NCBI GenBank assembly: GCA_964607135.1
Contig: CAZSIV010000004.1
Coordinates: 1 to 64,000, forward strand
Direction: 5' to 3'
DNA from: Metaruminococcus_A sp964607135
GTDB taxonomy: Bacteria > Bacillota > Clostridia > Oscillospirales > Ruminococcaceae
DNA length: 64,000 nt
Shown: positions 25,104 through 33,511 of the stretch, piece by piece
Layout: each line of letters starts with the position of its first letter
Numbering within the stretch: position 1 is the stretch's first letter
Position numbers and translations under genes: made by a program
Notes under the pieces: generated by a model
Database searches by the model: none
The model's input: only the letters and a program-made list of their open reading frames with translations
What the model was told of the DNA's origin: nothing

Positions 25104-25315
25104 AAGTCCTCCTGCGAATTTTTTTGTGAAAAGAGTGAACCCCGGCAAAGGATAAAACTGTTCTGTCCCGAATAGCAGGAGACTTTGCATCGCGGTTCTA
25201 TCAATAGGATATTTTGGGGATGGCCGATTTATTACAGCCGTTCCAAAAGGGACGAAAGGGACTGGGACGACAGCGTTCTGCCGTGTGCTCCCAGCCCCGC
25301 AAGCGGAACGATTCG

Positions 25316-25344
25316 TTGCAAAACGGATGAAAAAGAGGTATGAT
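25316..25344 (+). promoter_or_regulatory. Promoter of the TIM-barrel isomerase gene
   Basis: TTGCAA (25316-25321) and TATGAT (25339-25344), spacer 17 bases, about 30 bases before the start. Confidence 0.6.
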
Positions 25345-25376
25345 AAGAACAAAACAAACGTCAGGAGGGAACCGAT

Positions 25377-26114
25377 ATGGAACACAACTATGCGCTACAG
25401 CTTTGGACGGTACATGAAGAATGCGAAAAGGACTTCCGCGGAATGCTGAAAAAAGCTTCGGAACTTGGTTACACCGCAGTGGAATTTACCGGCTATTACG
25501 GGCTGACGGCCGAAGAGCTGCGGCGCGAACTCGAGCGGGATGGTCTGGAGCCGGTGTCCTCGCAGATGATGATCCCGGATATCGCCGCCAACATGGACGG
25601 GATTATTTCCTATGCGAAAGGGATTGGGCTTGCAAATATTGCTTCCTGTGTGGCGGAGGTTTCAACGAAAGAAGCGCTTGCGAATACCATCGAGCAGCTC
25701 CGCCCGTTGGTCAGACGGACAACCGAGGCGGGGCTTAATTTCCTTTACCACAATCATGCGCCCGAGTTTGTAGAGGTAGACGGCGAACTGCCGATTTACA
25801 CCCTTCTCAAAGCCTTTGAAGCAGAGAGCTTTTATCTGGAGCTCGACACCTATTGGGCGCTTGATTCCGGTGTGGATATTATCCGCTTTATGGAGAAAAA
25901 CGCCTCTAAAATCAAAAACATCCACATCAAGGACGGCGACGGGAAAGGCCATTCCTGCCCCTTCGGCCAGGGCGTCCTCGACATTAAAGGGATCGTTTCC
26001 TGCGCGCGGCGGGTCGGGATACCGCATATCCTGGTGGAAGACGACACTCCGAATCCGGACGGACTGACGGTCGCATCCTTGAACATCAAAAAGCTGAAGG
26101 AGTGGGCTGTTTAA
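25377..26114 (+). CDS. Sugar phosphate isomerase/epimerase (xylose-isomerase-like TIM barrel)
   Basis: A 245-residue protein of the AP-endonuclease-2/xylose-isomerase-like barrel family. AVEFTGYYG, LYHNHAPEF (metal ligand region), LELDTYWA (conserved Glu/Asp metal ligand), NIHIKDG (His ligand) and HILVEDDTP (last ligand) follow the order seen in this superfamily, which isomerises or epimerises sugars and polyols using a divalent metal. AGGAGGG lies upstream. It is a single gene with promoter and terminator; the substrate is unknown, though the sugar enzymes elsewhere in the window make a pentose or hexose derivative plausible. Confidence 0.82.
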   Translation: MEHNYALQLWTVHEECEKDFRGMLKKASELGYTAVEFTGYYGLTAEELRRELERDGLEPVSSQMMIPDIAANMDGIISYAKGIGLANIASCVAEVSTKEALANTIEQLRPLVRRTTEAGLNFLYHNHAPEFVEVDGELPIYTLLKAFEAESFYLELDTYWALDSGVDIIRFMEKNASKIKNIHIKDGDGKGHSCPFGQGVLDIKGIVSCARRVGIPHILVEDDTPNPDGLTVASLNIKKLKEWAV

Positions 26115-26160
26115 TCGGTTCAAAACGGAGCCGATGGAGGCAATATAAAACGGAGACAGC

Positions 26161-26191
26161 AAAAGCCAGCGCTTAAATGCGCTGGCTTTTT
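26161..26191 (+). terminator. Terminator of the isomerase gene
   Basis: AAAGCCAGCGC and GCGCTGGCTTT flank a six-base loop and are followed by T residues. Confidence 0.82.
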
Positions 26192-26302
26192 GTGATGCTT
26201 CAGCTGTTTTGCCGAAACGCTTTTTATTCTGTTATTATTACGCATTTTAACAGATTTCCCAAAATTTTCTAGATCAAAACTGCGGAGAATTCAAAAAAAC
26301 GA

Positions 26303-26331
26303 TTGAAATTTAAAATGACATCGTATATAAT
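26303..26331 (+). promoter_or_regulatory. Promoter of the dcw cluster
   Basis: TTGAAA (26303-26308) and TATAAT (26326-26331), spacer 17 bases. The transcript would begin at about 26338, directly before the MraZ boxes. Confidence 0.78.
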
Positions 26332-26338
26332 GGGTAAT

Positions 26339-26366
26339 AAAGTGGTGAAGAGTGGTTAAAAGTGGT
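26339..26366 (+). promoter_or_regulatory. MraZ operator: three AGTGGT boxes at 10-bp spacing
   Basis: AGTGGT occurs at 26341, 26351 and 26361, exactly one helical turn apart, between the likely transcription start and the mraZ start. Direct GTGG-type boxes of this kind are known MraZ binding sites and mediate repression of the dcw operon by its first product. Confidence 0.82.
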
Positions 26367-26394
26367 TTATAAATCCTTAAAAGGGGGTGCCGGG

Positions 26395-26814
26395 ATGCTG
26401 ATTGGCGAATACGCGCATAATATAGACGCAAAAGGCAGGCTGAATTTCCCGGCAAAACTCCGGGAGGATTTGGGTCAGCGCTTTATTGTGACCAAAGGGC
26501 TCGACGATTGCCTCTTTGTCTACTCGCTGGATGAATGGGAACGGCTTGAGCAGAAAATAAAGGAGCTGCCTCTCTCCAAAGCCCGCACGATTCAGCGTTA
26601 TCTGTTTTCCGGCGCCTGCGAGGTGGAGCCGGATAAACAGGGAAGAGTCCTGATCCCGGCGAATTTGAGGGAATTTGCCGGGCTGGAGAAGGATATCCTG
26701 GTCATCGGCGCATCCAACCGCGCAGAAATTTGGAATAGGGGCAGGTGGGAAGCTGCCTGCGGTGACCTGAATTCCGACGCGATTGCGCAGGCGATGGACG
26801 AGCTGGGCTTCTGA
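26395..26814 (+). CDS. mraZ: Transcriptional regulator MraZ
   Basis: A 139-residue protein with two SpoVT/AbrB-like DNA-binding halves: IDAKGRLNFPAKLRE (about 10-24) and VEPDKQGRVLIPANLRE (about 79-95) each contain the DxKGRxxxP loop. MraZ forms a ring that binds repeated boxes in front of its own gene. The ATG at 26395 follows GGGGGTG; the open frame reaches further upstream into the operator but without a ribosome binding site. It is the first gene of the division/wall cluster, 13 bases before rsmH. Confidence 0.95.
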   Translation: MLIGEYAHNIDAKGRLNFPAKLREDLGQRFIVTKGLDDCLFVYSLDEWERLEQKIKELPLSKARTIQRYLFSGACEVEPDKQGRVLIPANLREFAGLEKDILVIGASNRAEIWNRGRWEAACGDLNSDAIAQAMDELGF

Positions 26815-26827
26815 CGGAGGGAAAAGG

Positions 26828-27751
26828 ATGAGCTTTTCACATTATTCCGTCCTTCTTTCCGAATGCCTGGATGGATTGGCGGTCAGGCCGGACGGCGTGT
26901 ATATCGATGCAACAGCGGGCGGCGCCGGACATTCCGTTGAAATTGCAAAACGGCTGGAGAGCGGCCGGCTTTACTCTTTCGACCAGGATCCGGATGCAGT
27001 CGCCGCCGCAGGGGAAAGGCTCTGTCCCTTTTCCTGCGCACAGATCGTCCAAAGCAATTTCAGAGAGATGAAGCAGGCCCTTGCGGAGTTGGGGGTATAC
27101 CAGGCGGACGGCGTTCTTTTTGATCTGGGCGTTTCCTCTTTTCAGCTGGACACCGCCAGCCGGGGATTTTCTTACCGGTACGACGCCCCGCTGGATATGC
27201 GGATGAGCCGGAAGGGGCTGACCGCCGCAGAGGTTGTCAACCGCTATTCGGAGGAAGAGCTCACCCGGATTCTGCGGGAATATGGGGAAGAGAAATTCGC
27301 CCGCCAGATCGCCCGAAATCTTCTCAAAGCGCGAGAGAAGAAAGAGATTGAAACCACTTTTGAATTAAATGAAATCGTCAAAGCATCCATGCCCGCCAAG
27401 GCCAGAAGGGATAAAAACCCGAGCAAGCGGACTTTTCAGGCGCTGAGGATCGAGGTCAACGGGGAGTTGGACAGTTTGTCGGAGGGGTTAGACCAGGCCT
27501 TTGAACTTTTAAATCCAGGCGGACGGCTGGCGGTGATCAGCTTTCATTCTCTGGAAGACCGGATGGTGAAGCAGCGCTTTGCATCCTGGTGCAGAGGATG
27601 CACCTGCCCGCCTGATTTCCCGGTCTGCGTCTGCGGGAATCAGCCGAAGGCAAAGCTGGTTTCCAAAAAACCGATTTTGCCCTCTGAACGGGAATTAGAG
27701 GAAAATACAAGAAGCCAGAGCGCGAAGCTCAGGATTTTAGAAAAGCTGTAA
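26828..27751 (+). CDS. rsmH: 16S rRNA (cytosine(1402)-N(4))-methyltransferase
   Basis: A 307-residue SAM-dependent methyltransferase acting on 16S rRNA C1402. HYSVLLSECLDGL begins the protein; DATAGGAGHS is the SAM loop; LFDLGVSSFQLD, RGFSYRYDAPLDMRM, NPSKRTFQALRIEVNGEL and ISFHSLEDRMVK are family marks in order. A Cys-rich segment near the C-terminus (CRGCTCPPDFPVCVCG) is usual in Clostridia. The ATG follows GGAGGG; upstream in-frame residues overlap mraZ and are not part of the protein. Confidence 0.96.
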   Translation: MSFSHYSVLLSECLDGLAVRPDGVYIDATAGGAGHSVEIAKRLESGRLYSFDQDPDAVAAAGERLCPFSCAQIVQSNFREMKQALAELGVYQADGVLFDLGVSSFQLDTASRGFSYRYDAPLDMRMSRKGLTAAEVVNRYSEEELTRILREYGEEKFARQIARNLLKAREKKEIETTFELNEIVKASMPAKARRDKNPSKRTFQALRIEVNGELDSLSEGLDQAFELLNPGGRLAVISFHSLEDRMVKQRFASWCRGCTCPPDFPVCVCGNQPKAKLVSKKPILPSERELEENTRSQSAKLRILEKL

Positions 27752-27772
27752 CAGCGAAAGGATGTGGCAACG

Positions 27773-28246
27773 GTGGCCAATACAAGTTCAGCCTATGATC
27801 TGTCCAGGTTCGAAACACAGACCAAAGAGCAAAAGGCACAGGTCGAGGGTGTAAAAATTAAAAGGGTAAAGCCTGTCCCACGGCGGATTTCCCGTGTCAA
27901 CCCATTGAAGGCGATCGTATTGATGCTGTTGGTCATAGCGGTTACATCTTCTCTTCTTTATACCCGGGTTTTGCTGACGGAACAGATTTCTGATATTTCC
28001 GAGGCTGAGGAGCAATACACAAAATTGGAAGCTGAGGGCGTTCGGCTGAACCTGGCGCTGGAGGGAAAGGTTTCTCTCAAAAACGTGGAGGATTATGCGC
28101 AGACAGAACTTGGCATGGTCAAAAAGGATGCGAATAACGTCGAATATATCCGCTTGACACAGGAGAATAAAATCGAGGTGCCGGAGAAGACTTCCCAAGG
28201 GTTTTGGGAGTCTGTCAAGGAGTTTTTTGAGAATTTGTTGTCATAG
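27773..28246 (+). CDS. ftsL: FtsL-like cell division protein
   Basis: A 157-residue bitopic protein: basic cytoplasmic N-terminus (1-43), one membrane helix (about 46-66), and an extracytoplasmic leucine-zipper-like coiled coil (ISDISEAEEQYTKLEAEGVRLNLALE). VEDYAQTELGMVK matches the end of FtsL/DivIC-type domains. The position between rsmH and the penicillin-binding protein is the classic ftsL position. FtsL links FtsB/DivIC and FtsQ/DivIB and activates FtsWI. A GTG at 27773 is preferred because AAAGGA sits ten bases upstream; a GTG at 27764 is too close to it. Confidence 0.82.
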   Translation: MANTSSAYDLSRFETQTKEQKAQVEGVKIKRVKPVPRRISRVNPLKAIVLMLLVIAVTSSLLYTRVLLTEQISDISEAEEQYTKLEAEGVRLNLALEGKVSLKNVEDYAQTELGMVKKDANNVEYIRLTQENKIEVPEKTSQGFWESVKEFFENLLS

Positions 28247-28275
28247 CGATCGGCGCGCTATGATATAATACAGTG

Positions 28276-28344
28276 AGCGTCTGATCGGGTTAGGATGTGA
28301 GTCTTAACCCATTTTCGCTATTTTGCAATGCCGGATCAAACGCT
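28276..28344 (+). promoter_or_regulatory. Nested stem structure in the leader of the penicillin-binding-protein gene
   Basis: AGCGTCTGATC (28276-28286) can pair with GATCAAACGCT (28334-28344) around an inner GGGTTA/TAACCC stem (28287-28292 with 28305-28310). A TTTT follows the outer stem, and the ribosome binding site GGGAGG is next. TATAAT at 28264-28269 lies just upstream, without a well-placed -35. It could be an attenuator or mRNA-stability element. Confidence 0.4.
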
Positions 28345-28368
28345 GATTTTCCCGGGAGGTAATAGATT

Positions 28369-30579
28369 ATGGCAGCTAAAGGGCCAACCAGAAAGATGAG
28401 ACGGAGGATTTTTATCGTAGTGGTTCCGATCGTTGCAATCGCTTTCTGCGTTTTGCTGGGCCGGATTGGAGTGATTTCCATTGTGGACAGCGATTTTTAT
28501 CAGGGAAAAGCGTCGAAGCAGCAGCTCAGGGATATTACGATCAATCCCAAACGGGGGACGATCTACGACCGGAACATGACAGTTCTGGCCCAGAGCGCCA
28601 CGGTTTGGACGGTCGTGATCTCCCCCGGCGACATCTCAAAGGATGAGACGCGCGAGACCGTTGCGCGGGGTCTTTCCGATATTTTAGGGCTGGAATACGA
28701 CGATGTTTACCAAAAGACTCTGAAAAACAATTTTTATGAAGTGATCCAGAGAAAGATCGAAAGCGAAAATGCGGAGGAGATCCGCACATTTATCGCTGAG
28801 AAAAAGACCACCTGCATCTATCTGTTTGAGGACAGCAAGCGGTACTACCCCTACAACAACTTTGCCTCAAGCGTGATCGGATTTACCGGCACGGACAATC
28901 AGGGGCTTTATGGGATTGAGGCTTATTACGACGAATACCTGGGCGGCGAGCCGGGGCGGATCGTCGCGGCGAAAAATGCGCATGGCAACGACATGCCCTT
29001 TCAGTATGAAAAGCGCTATGAGCCGGTGGACGGCTACGGGCTGGTGCTGACGATCGACGAGGTGATCCAGCATTTTCTCGAAAACGCCTTGGAGGATGCC
29101 GTTTCGGTTCACAAGGTCGAAAACCGCGCCGCCGGGATCGTGATGGACGTCAACACCGGGGAAATCCTCGCGATGGCGACAAAGCCGGATTTCAACCTCA
29201 ACGAGCCGTTTGTCATTGCGGACGAAAAGACCGCCGCCTATATCGAAACCCTGACCGGAGATGAAAAAGAGAAGGCGCTTTCGGATGCGCGTGAATTACA
29301 GTGGAAGAATAAGGCAATAACAGAGTTGTATGAACCCGGATCGGTCTTTAAGATCGTGACCGGTTCAGCGGCACTGGAAGAGAAGACGATCACCCTGGAT
29401 ACGAAATTCACTTGTACTGGTTCGTTCCAGGTTCCCGGCCTCGAAAAGCCGATGCATTGCTGGCGGCTTTCCGGCCACGGGACACAGGACTTTGTCGGGG
29501 CGATGGTACATTCCTGCAACCCGGCTTTTGTCGCGATCGGGAGCTCGCTTGGCGCCGCAAAGTTCTGCGAGTATGTCAACGCCTTCGGCTTTATGGAAAA
29601 GACAGGGATCGACCTTCCGGGTGAGGCAGGGAGCATCGTCTATCAGGCCGAGCAGATGGGGCCGGTTGAACTCGCCAGCTGTTCGTTCGGACAGTCGAAT
29701 AAAATCACCCCCCTTCAGATGATCACGGCGACGGCGGCCGTTGTCAACGGCGGATATGTCGTTCAGCCTCATGTAGTCAAACAGGTTCTCGACCAAAATG
29801 ACAACGTTGTAGAAACCGTCGGCGCTACGGTGAAGCGCCAGGCGATCTCCGGCGAAACGTCGCAGACCATGCGGCAGGTGCTGGAGGAAGTCGTAACGAC
29901 AAACGGCGGCAGCAACGCCTATATCAGCGGATTCAGAATCGGCGGGAAATCGGGCACGGCTCAGAAGCTTGACTCGGATGACGAAACATCCTACATCTCC
30001 TCCTTCGTCGGCTTTGCCCCTGCGGACGATCCGCAGATCGCGGTCCTGATTATCGTAGATACCCCGCGCGACGGCAATATTTACGGCAGCGTTGTCGCGG
30101 CGCCCGCGGTTTCCGAAGTCCTGAAGCAGACCCTGCCCTATATTGGGGTGGAAGCGAAATACAGCGAGGATGAGCTTTCAAAGCTCGAAGTCTCCACCCC
30201 GAATGTCATCGATATGGATCCCATGTCCGCAGAGAGCAAGTTGTCCGCCTCAGGGCTTGGGAGCAAAAAAATCGGTTCCGGGAATAAGGTTGTGAAGCAG
30301 GTTCCGGCGAGAGGCACCAGTGTCTCGAAGGGAAGCACGGTCATCCTGTATACGGACGACACGAGTGAGGAAACGGTAACTGTGCCGAACCTGGTCGGTC
30401 TCACGGTCACACAGGCGAATACGGAGCTGACGAACCGAGGGCTGAACATCAAATTTGGTGGAGGTACAACGCAGCGAACCGGGGCAGTCGTAGCGACCCA
30501 GGCCATAGCGGAGGGGACGGTCGTTCCAAAGGGAACGGTGATTTCCGTCACCTGCATCAAAAATGATGAGACCGGCTGA
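28369..30579 (+). CDS. Class B penicillin-binding protein with two PASTA domains (FtsI/SpoVD type)
   Basis: A 736-residue transpeptidase that cross-links septal peptidoglycan. One N-terminal membrane helix (about 13-35), then the pedestal domain (RGTIYDRNMTVLA), then the catalytic domain with Ser325 in GSVFK, SCN at 382-384 and KSGTAQ at 527. Two C-terminal PASTA repeats (about 606-665 and 670-735: VPNLVGLTVTQAN in the second) follow. The position after ftsL is that of ftsI/pbpB. SpoVD, the sporulation paralogue, usually has one PASTA domain, so a vegetative FtsI is more likely. GGGAGG is upstream of the ATG. Confidence 0.92.
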   Translation: MAAKGPTRKMRRRIFIVVVPIVAIAFCVLLGRIGVISIVDSDFYQGKASKQQLRDITINPKRGTIYDRNMTVLAQSATVWTVVISPGDISKDETRETVARGLSDILGLEYDDVYQKTLKNNFYEVIQRKIESENAEEIRTFIAEKKTTCIYLFEDSKRYYPYNNFASSVIGFTGTDNQGLYGIEAYYDEYLGGEPGRIVAAKNAHGNDMPFQYEKRYEPVDGYGLVLTIDEVIQHFLENALEDAVSVHKVENRAAGIVMDVNTGEILAMATKPDFNLNEPFVIADEKTAAYIETLTGDEKEKALSDARELQWKNKAITELYEPGSVFKIVTGSAALEEKTITLDTKFTCTGSFQVPGLEKPMHCWRLSGHGTQDFVGAMVHSCNPAFVAIGSSLGAAKFCEYVNAFGFMEKTGIDLPGEAGSIVYQAEQMGPVELASCSFGQSNKITPLQMITATAAVVNGGYVVQPHVVKQVLDQNDNVVETVGATVKRQAISGETSQTMRQVLEEVVTTNGGSNAYISGFRIGGKSGTAQKLDSDDETSYISSFVGFAPADDPQIAVLIIVDTPRDGNIYGSVVAAPAVSEVLKQTLPYIGVEAKYSEDELSKLEVSTPNVIDMDPMSAESKLSASGLGSKKIGSGNKVVKQVPARGTSVSKGSTVILYTDDTSEETVTVPNLVGLTVTQANTELTNRGLNIKFGGGTTQRTGAVVATQAIAEGTVVPKGTVISVTCIKNDETG

Positions 30580-30683
30580 TCGATGTCATCCGGTGTGATA
30601 ATGGCGTGAAAAACAGAAAGAAAGGAACGATACCAGGCGTAAAACGGTTTGCTTACGGCTTTTGGCGTCATAGGGTGATTTCT

Positions 30684-32117
30684 ATGAAACTTTTCGAATT
30701 GTTGCGGGGAATCCCGTATCAAGCTGTATTGCCGGATTGTGAGATCAGCGACATTTGTTCGGATTCCAGAAAGATCACGCCCGGCTGTGTCTTCGTCTGT
30801 ATCAAAGGCGGGAGTTTCGACGGGCACAGCCACGCGGCTGAAGCGGTTCAAGCGGGGGCCGCGGCAGTCGTCTGCGAACATCCGGTCGGCCTTTCCTGCG
30901 AAATCGTCGTGGAAAACACCCATCTCGTCTATGCGAAGATGTGCGCCGCCTTCTGCGGCCATCCGGAGCAGAGGATGACTTTTGTCGGCGTGACCGGAAC
31001 CAACGGGAAGACGACCATTACCAATCTCATCAAAAGCATCCTGACCAGGGAAGGGCATAAAGTCGGCCTGATCGGGACGATCCGCAACGAGATCGGCGAC
31101 GAGGTGGTTCACGCGCATCGGACGACGCCGGATGCCTACGAACTCTATCACCTTTTCGCCCGGATGGCGGCTGCCGACTGTGATACCGTCGTGATGGAGG
31201 TCTCTTCCCACGCGCTCCATCAGTATCGCCTGGGAGAGATTCCCTTTGAGATCGGCGTGTTCACCAACCTCACCCAGGATCACCTGGACTATCATAAGAC
31301 GATGGAAGCGTATTTCGAAGCCAAAAAACTGCTCTTCCGGATGACCAAAAAGGCGGTTGTCAACTTCGACGATGCCTATGGGCGAAGGCTGGCTGACGAA
31401 ATATCCTGCCCGGTTCTCCGGTTTTCCGCAAAGGAATCAGGTGCGGAGTACTATGCCGCTGCGCCGCGCTATTCCGCGAGCAGCGTCCACTATACGCTGC
31501 GGCGGAGCGAAGGGGAATACCCGGTCGATTTTAAGATGCCCGGCTCTTTTTCGGTGCTCAATTCGCTGGCAGCGGCGGCCGTCTGCATCGAGCTCGGGAT
31601 CAGCCCGGAGAGAGCGGCGCTTCATCTCTGCGAAATCGAGGGGGTCAAAGGCCGCAGCGAGGTCATCCCGACCGGGAAGGATTTCACCGTCGTCTGCGAT
31701 TACGCCCACAGCCCGGACGGACTGGACAACATCCTGCCCACTTTGAAAGAAAATACCGGCGGGCGGTTGATGACGCTTTTCGGCTGCGGCGGGGACCGTG
31801 ACCGGACGAAGCGCCCGCTCATGGGGGAGTCCGCCGCCCGTTTTTCGGACTTTGTCATTGTCACCTCCGATAACCCGCGTACCGAAGACCCGGCAAAGAT
31901 CATTGATGATATCCTGCCGGGCGTTCAAAAATATAAAACGCCTTATGTGGTGATCCCGGACCGGCGTGAGGCGATCTATTACGCCGTTTCCCACGCGGAG
32001 AAAGACGATCTGATCGTTTTGGCGGGGAAGGGGCATGAGGATTATCAGGTTGTCGGGGAAGAAGAAATCCACTTCGACGAGCGGGAAATCGTAGCGGAAG
32101 CCATAGCCAGGCTGTGA
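30684..32117 (+). CDS. murE: UDP-MurNAc-tripeptide synthetase (meso-DAP-adding)
   Basis: A 477-residue Mur ligase adding the third amino acid to UDP-MurNAc-L-Ala-D-Glu. GVTGTNGKTT is the ATP loop; HRTTPDA and VMEVSSHAL belong to the central domain; DNPRTEDP carries the DNPR motif that selects meso-diaminopimelate over lysine. The ATG at 30684 has AGGGTGA upstream; the frame is open back to 30606 but those residues lack MurE character. It is followed after 13 bases by murF. Confidence 0.95.
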   Translation: MKLFELLRGIPYQAVLPDCEISDICSDSRKITPGCVFVCIKGGSFDGHSHAAEAVQAGAAAVVCEHPVGLSCEIVVENTHLVYAKMCAAFCGHPEQRMTFVGVTGTNGKTTITNLIKSILTREGHKVGLIGTIRNEIGDEVVHAHRTTPDAYELYHLFARMAAADCDTVVMEVSSHALHQYRLGEIPFEIGVFTNLTQDHLDYHKTMEAYFEAKKLLFRMTKKAVVNFDDAYGRRLADEISCPVLRFSAKESGAEYYAAAPRYSASSVHYTLRRSEGEYPVDFKMPGSFSVLNSLAAAAVCIELGISPERAALHLCEIEGVKGRSEVIPTGKDFTVVCDYAHSPDGLDNILPTLKENTGGRLMTLFGCGGDRDRTKRPLMGESAARFSDFVIVTSDNPRTEDPAKIIDDILPGVQKYKTPYVVIPDRREAIYYAVSHAEKDDLIVLAGKGHEDYQVVGEEEIHFDEREIVAEAIARL

Positions 32118-32130
32118 GGAGGCCATTGAT

Positions 32131-33489
32131 TTGGAACAGCTTTCATTGAAGGAAATCGCCGCCGCGCTGGGGGCAGACTGCCCGGCCGATGCGGTGATCG
32201 ATGAGATTTGCATCGACACCCGTGAGGTGCGGAAGGGGTCGCTTTTTACAGCGATCAAAGGGGAGCGGTTCGACGGGCACGATTTTATCTCCAAAGCATT
32301 CGAACTGGGTGCGGCGGCCGTTATTGCCAGCCGTCCCGTGCCGGAGGCGCAGGGACCTGTACTGCTTGTGGACGACACCAGAAAAGCTTTTTTGGAGCTG
32401 AGCGGCTGGTACCGGCGGCGCTTCGGCGTCAAGGTAGCGGCTGTCACCGGAAGCGTGGGGAAAACCTCCACCAAGGAGATGATCGACGCCGTCCTGTCTT
32501 CCAGGTTCAAGACTCTGAAGACGGAGGGCAACCTCAACAACGAGATCGGCCTGCCAAAGACGCTCTTTCGTTTGGATCACAGCTACCAGGCCGCGGTGAT
32601 CGAGATGGGGATGTCCGGCTTCGGCGAAATTTCCCGCCTTTCCCGGGCGGCGCAGGGAGACTTGGGCGTGATTACCAACATCGGCGTTTCCCACATCGAA
32701 AAGCTCGGGAGCCGGGAGAATATCTTGAAGGCAAAGCTCGAAATTCTCGACGGATTGAAAGAGAACGCCCCCTTGATCGTCAACGCGGACGACGACCTCC
32801 TCCAGGGCCTTGCGTTGGATGGGAGAAGGATCGTCCGCTACGGGATTTCGTCCGCAGAGGCAGAGCCCCGCGCCGTGAAGATCAGAACAGAAAAGCTGGA
32901 AACCGTTTTCGAGATCCGTTACAGGGGAGAGGAATACCCAGCCCGGATCCCGGTACTGGGAAATCATCATGTTTTGAATGCGCTTGCCGCTTTTGCCGCG
33001 GGAACCGAGCTGGGGATGTCTCCCGAAGAAGTTACAAAGGCGCTTCCCGGCTACCAGCCCAGCGGGATGCGACAAAAAACAGTTGACTTCCATGGTATCA
33101 TAGTGGTCGAGGACTGCTACAACGCCAGCCCCGATTCGATGAAAGCCTCCCTTTCCGTTTTGTCCATGCTGGGGAACGGAGGAAAGCGGGTGGCTGTTTT
33201 GGGAGATATGCTGGAGCTGGGGGATTACTCCGAAGAAGCGCATCGCCAGGTGGGGAGAATGGCCGCGGAAAATCATTTGGACGCGGTGGCCTGCCTCGGG
33301 GCGGCGTCCGTCTTTACGGCGCAGGAAGCGCTGAGGAACGGGGTTCCCTGCGTCCGCTGCTTCGAACGGAAAGAGGACGCCGCCGAGTGGCTCAAGCGGA
33401 GCATCCTTCCCGGTGATGCAGTTTTATTCAAGGCGAGCCGCGGGATGAAATTTGAAGAAATTATTTCCGCCTTTTATGGGGAAGAATAA
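32131..33489 (+). CDS. murF: UDP-MurNAc-tripeptide-D-alanyl-D-alanine ligase
   Basis: A 452-residue Mur ligase that adds D-Ala-D-Ala to form UDP-MurNAc-pentapeptide. AVTGSVGKTSTKEM is the ATP site, TEGNLNNEIGLP and EMGMSGFGEI are typical MurF segments, and DCYNASPDSMKASL and AVLGDMLELG lie in the C-terminal domain. The start is TTG at 32131, supported by GAGGAGG eight bases upstream that overlaps the murE stop. Confidence 0.95.
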   Translation: MEQLSLKEIAAALGADCPADAVIDEICIDTREVRKGSLFTAIKGERFDGHDFISKAFELGAAAVIASRPVPEAQGPVLLVDDTRKAFLELSGWYRRRFGVKVAAVTGSVGKTSTKEMIDAVLSSRFKTLKTEGNLNNEIGLPKTLFRLDHSYQAAVIEMGMSGFGEISRLSRAAQGDLGVITNIGVSHIEKLGSRENILKAKLEILDGLKENAPLIVNADDDLLQGLALDGRRIVRYGISSAEAEPRAVKIRTEKLETVFEIRYRGEEYPARIPVLGNHHVLNALAAFAAGTELGMSPEEVTKALPGYQPSGMRQKTVDFHGIIVVEDCYNASPDSMKASLSVLSMLGNGGKRVAVLGDMLELGDYSEEAHRQVGRMAAENHLDAVACLGAASVFTAQEALRNGVPCVRCFERKEDAAEWLKRSILPGDAVLFKASRGMKFEEIISAFYGEE

Positions 33490-33511
33490 AAATACAGGAG
33501 CGTAGGACAGA

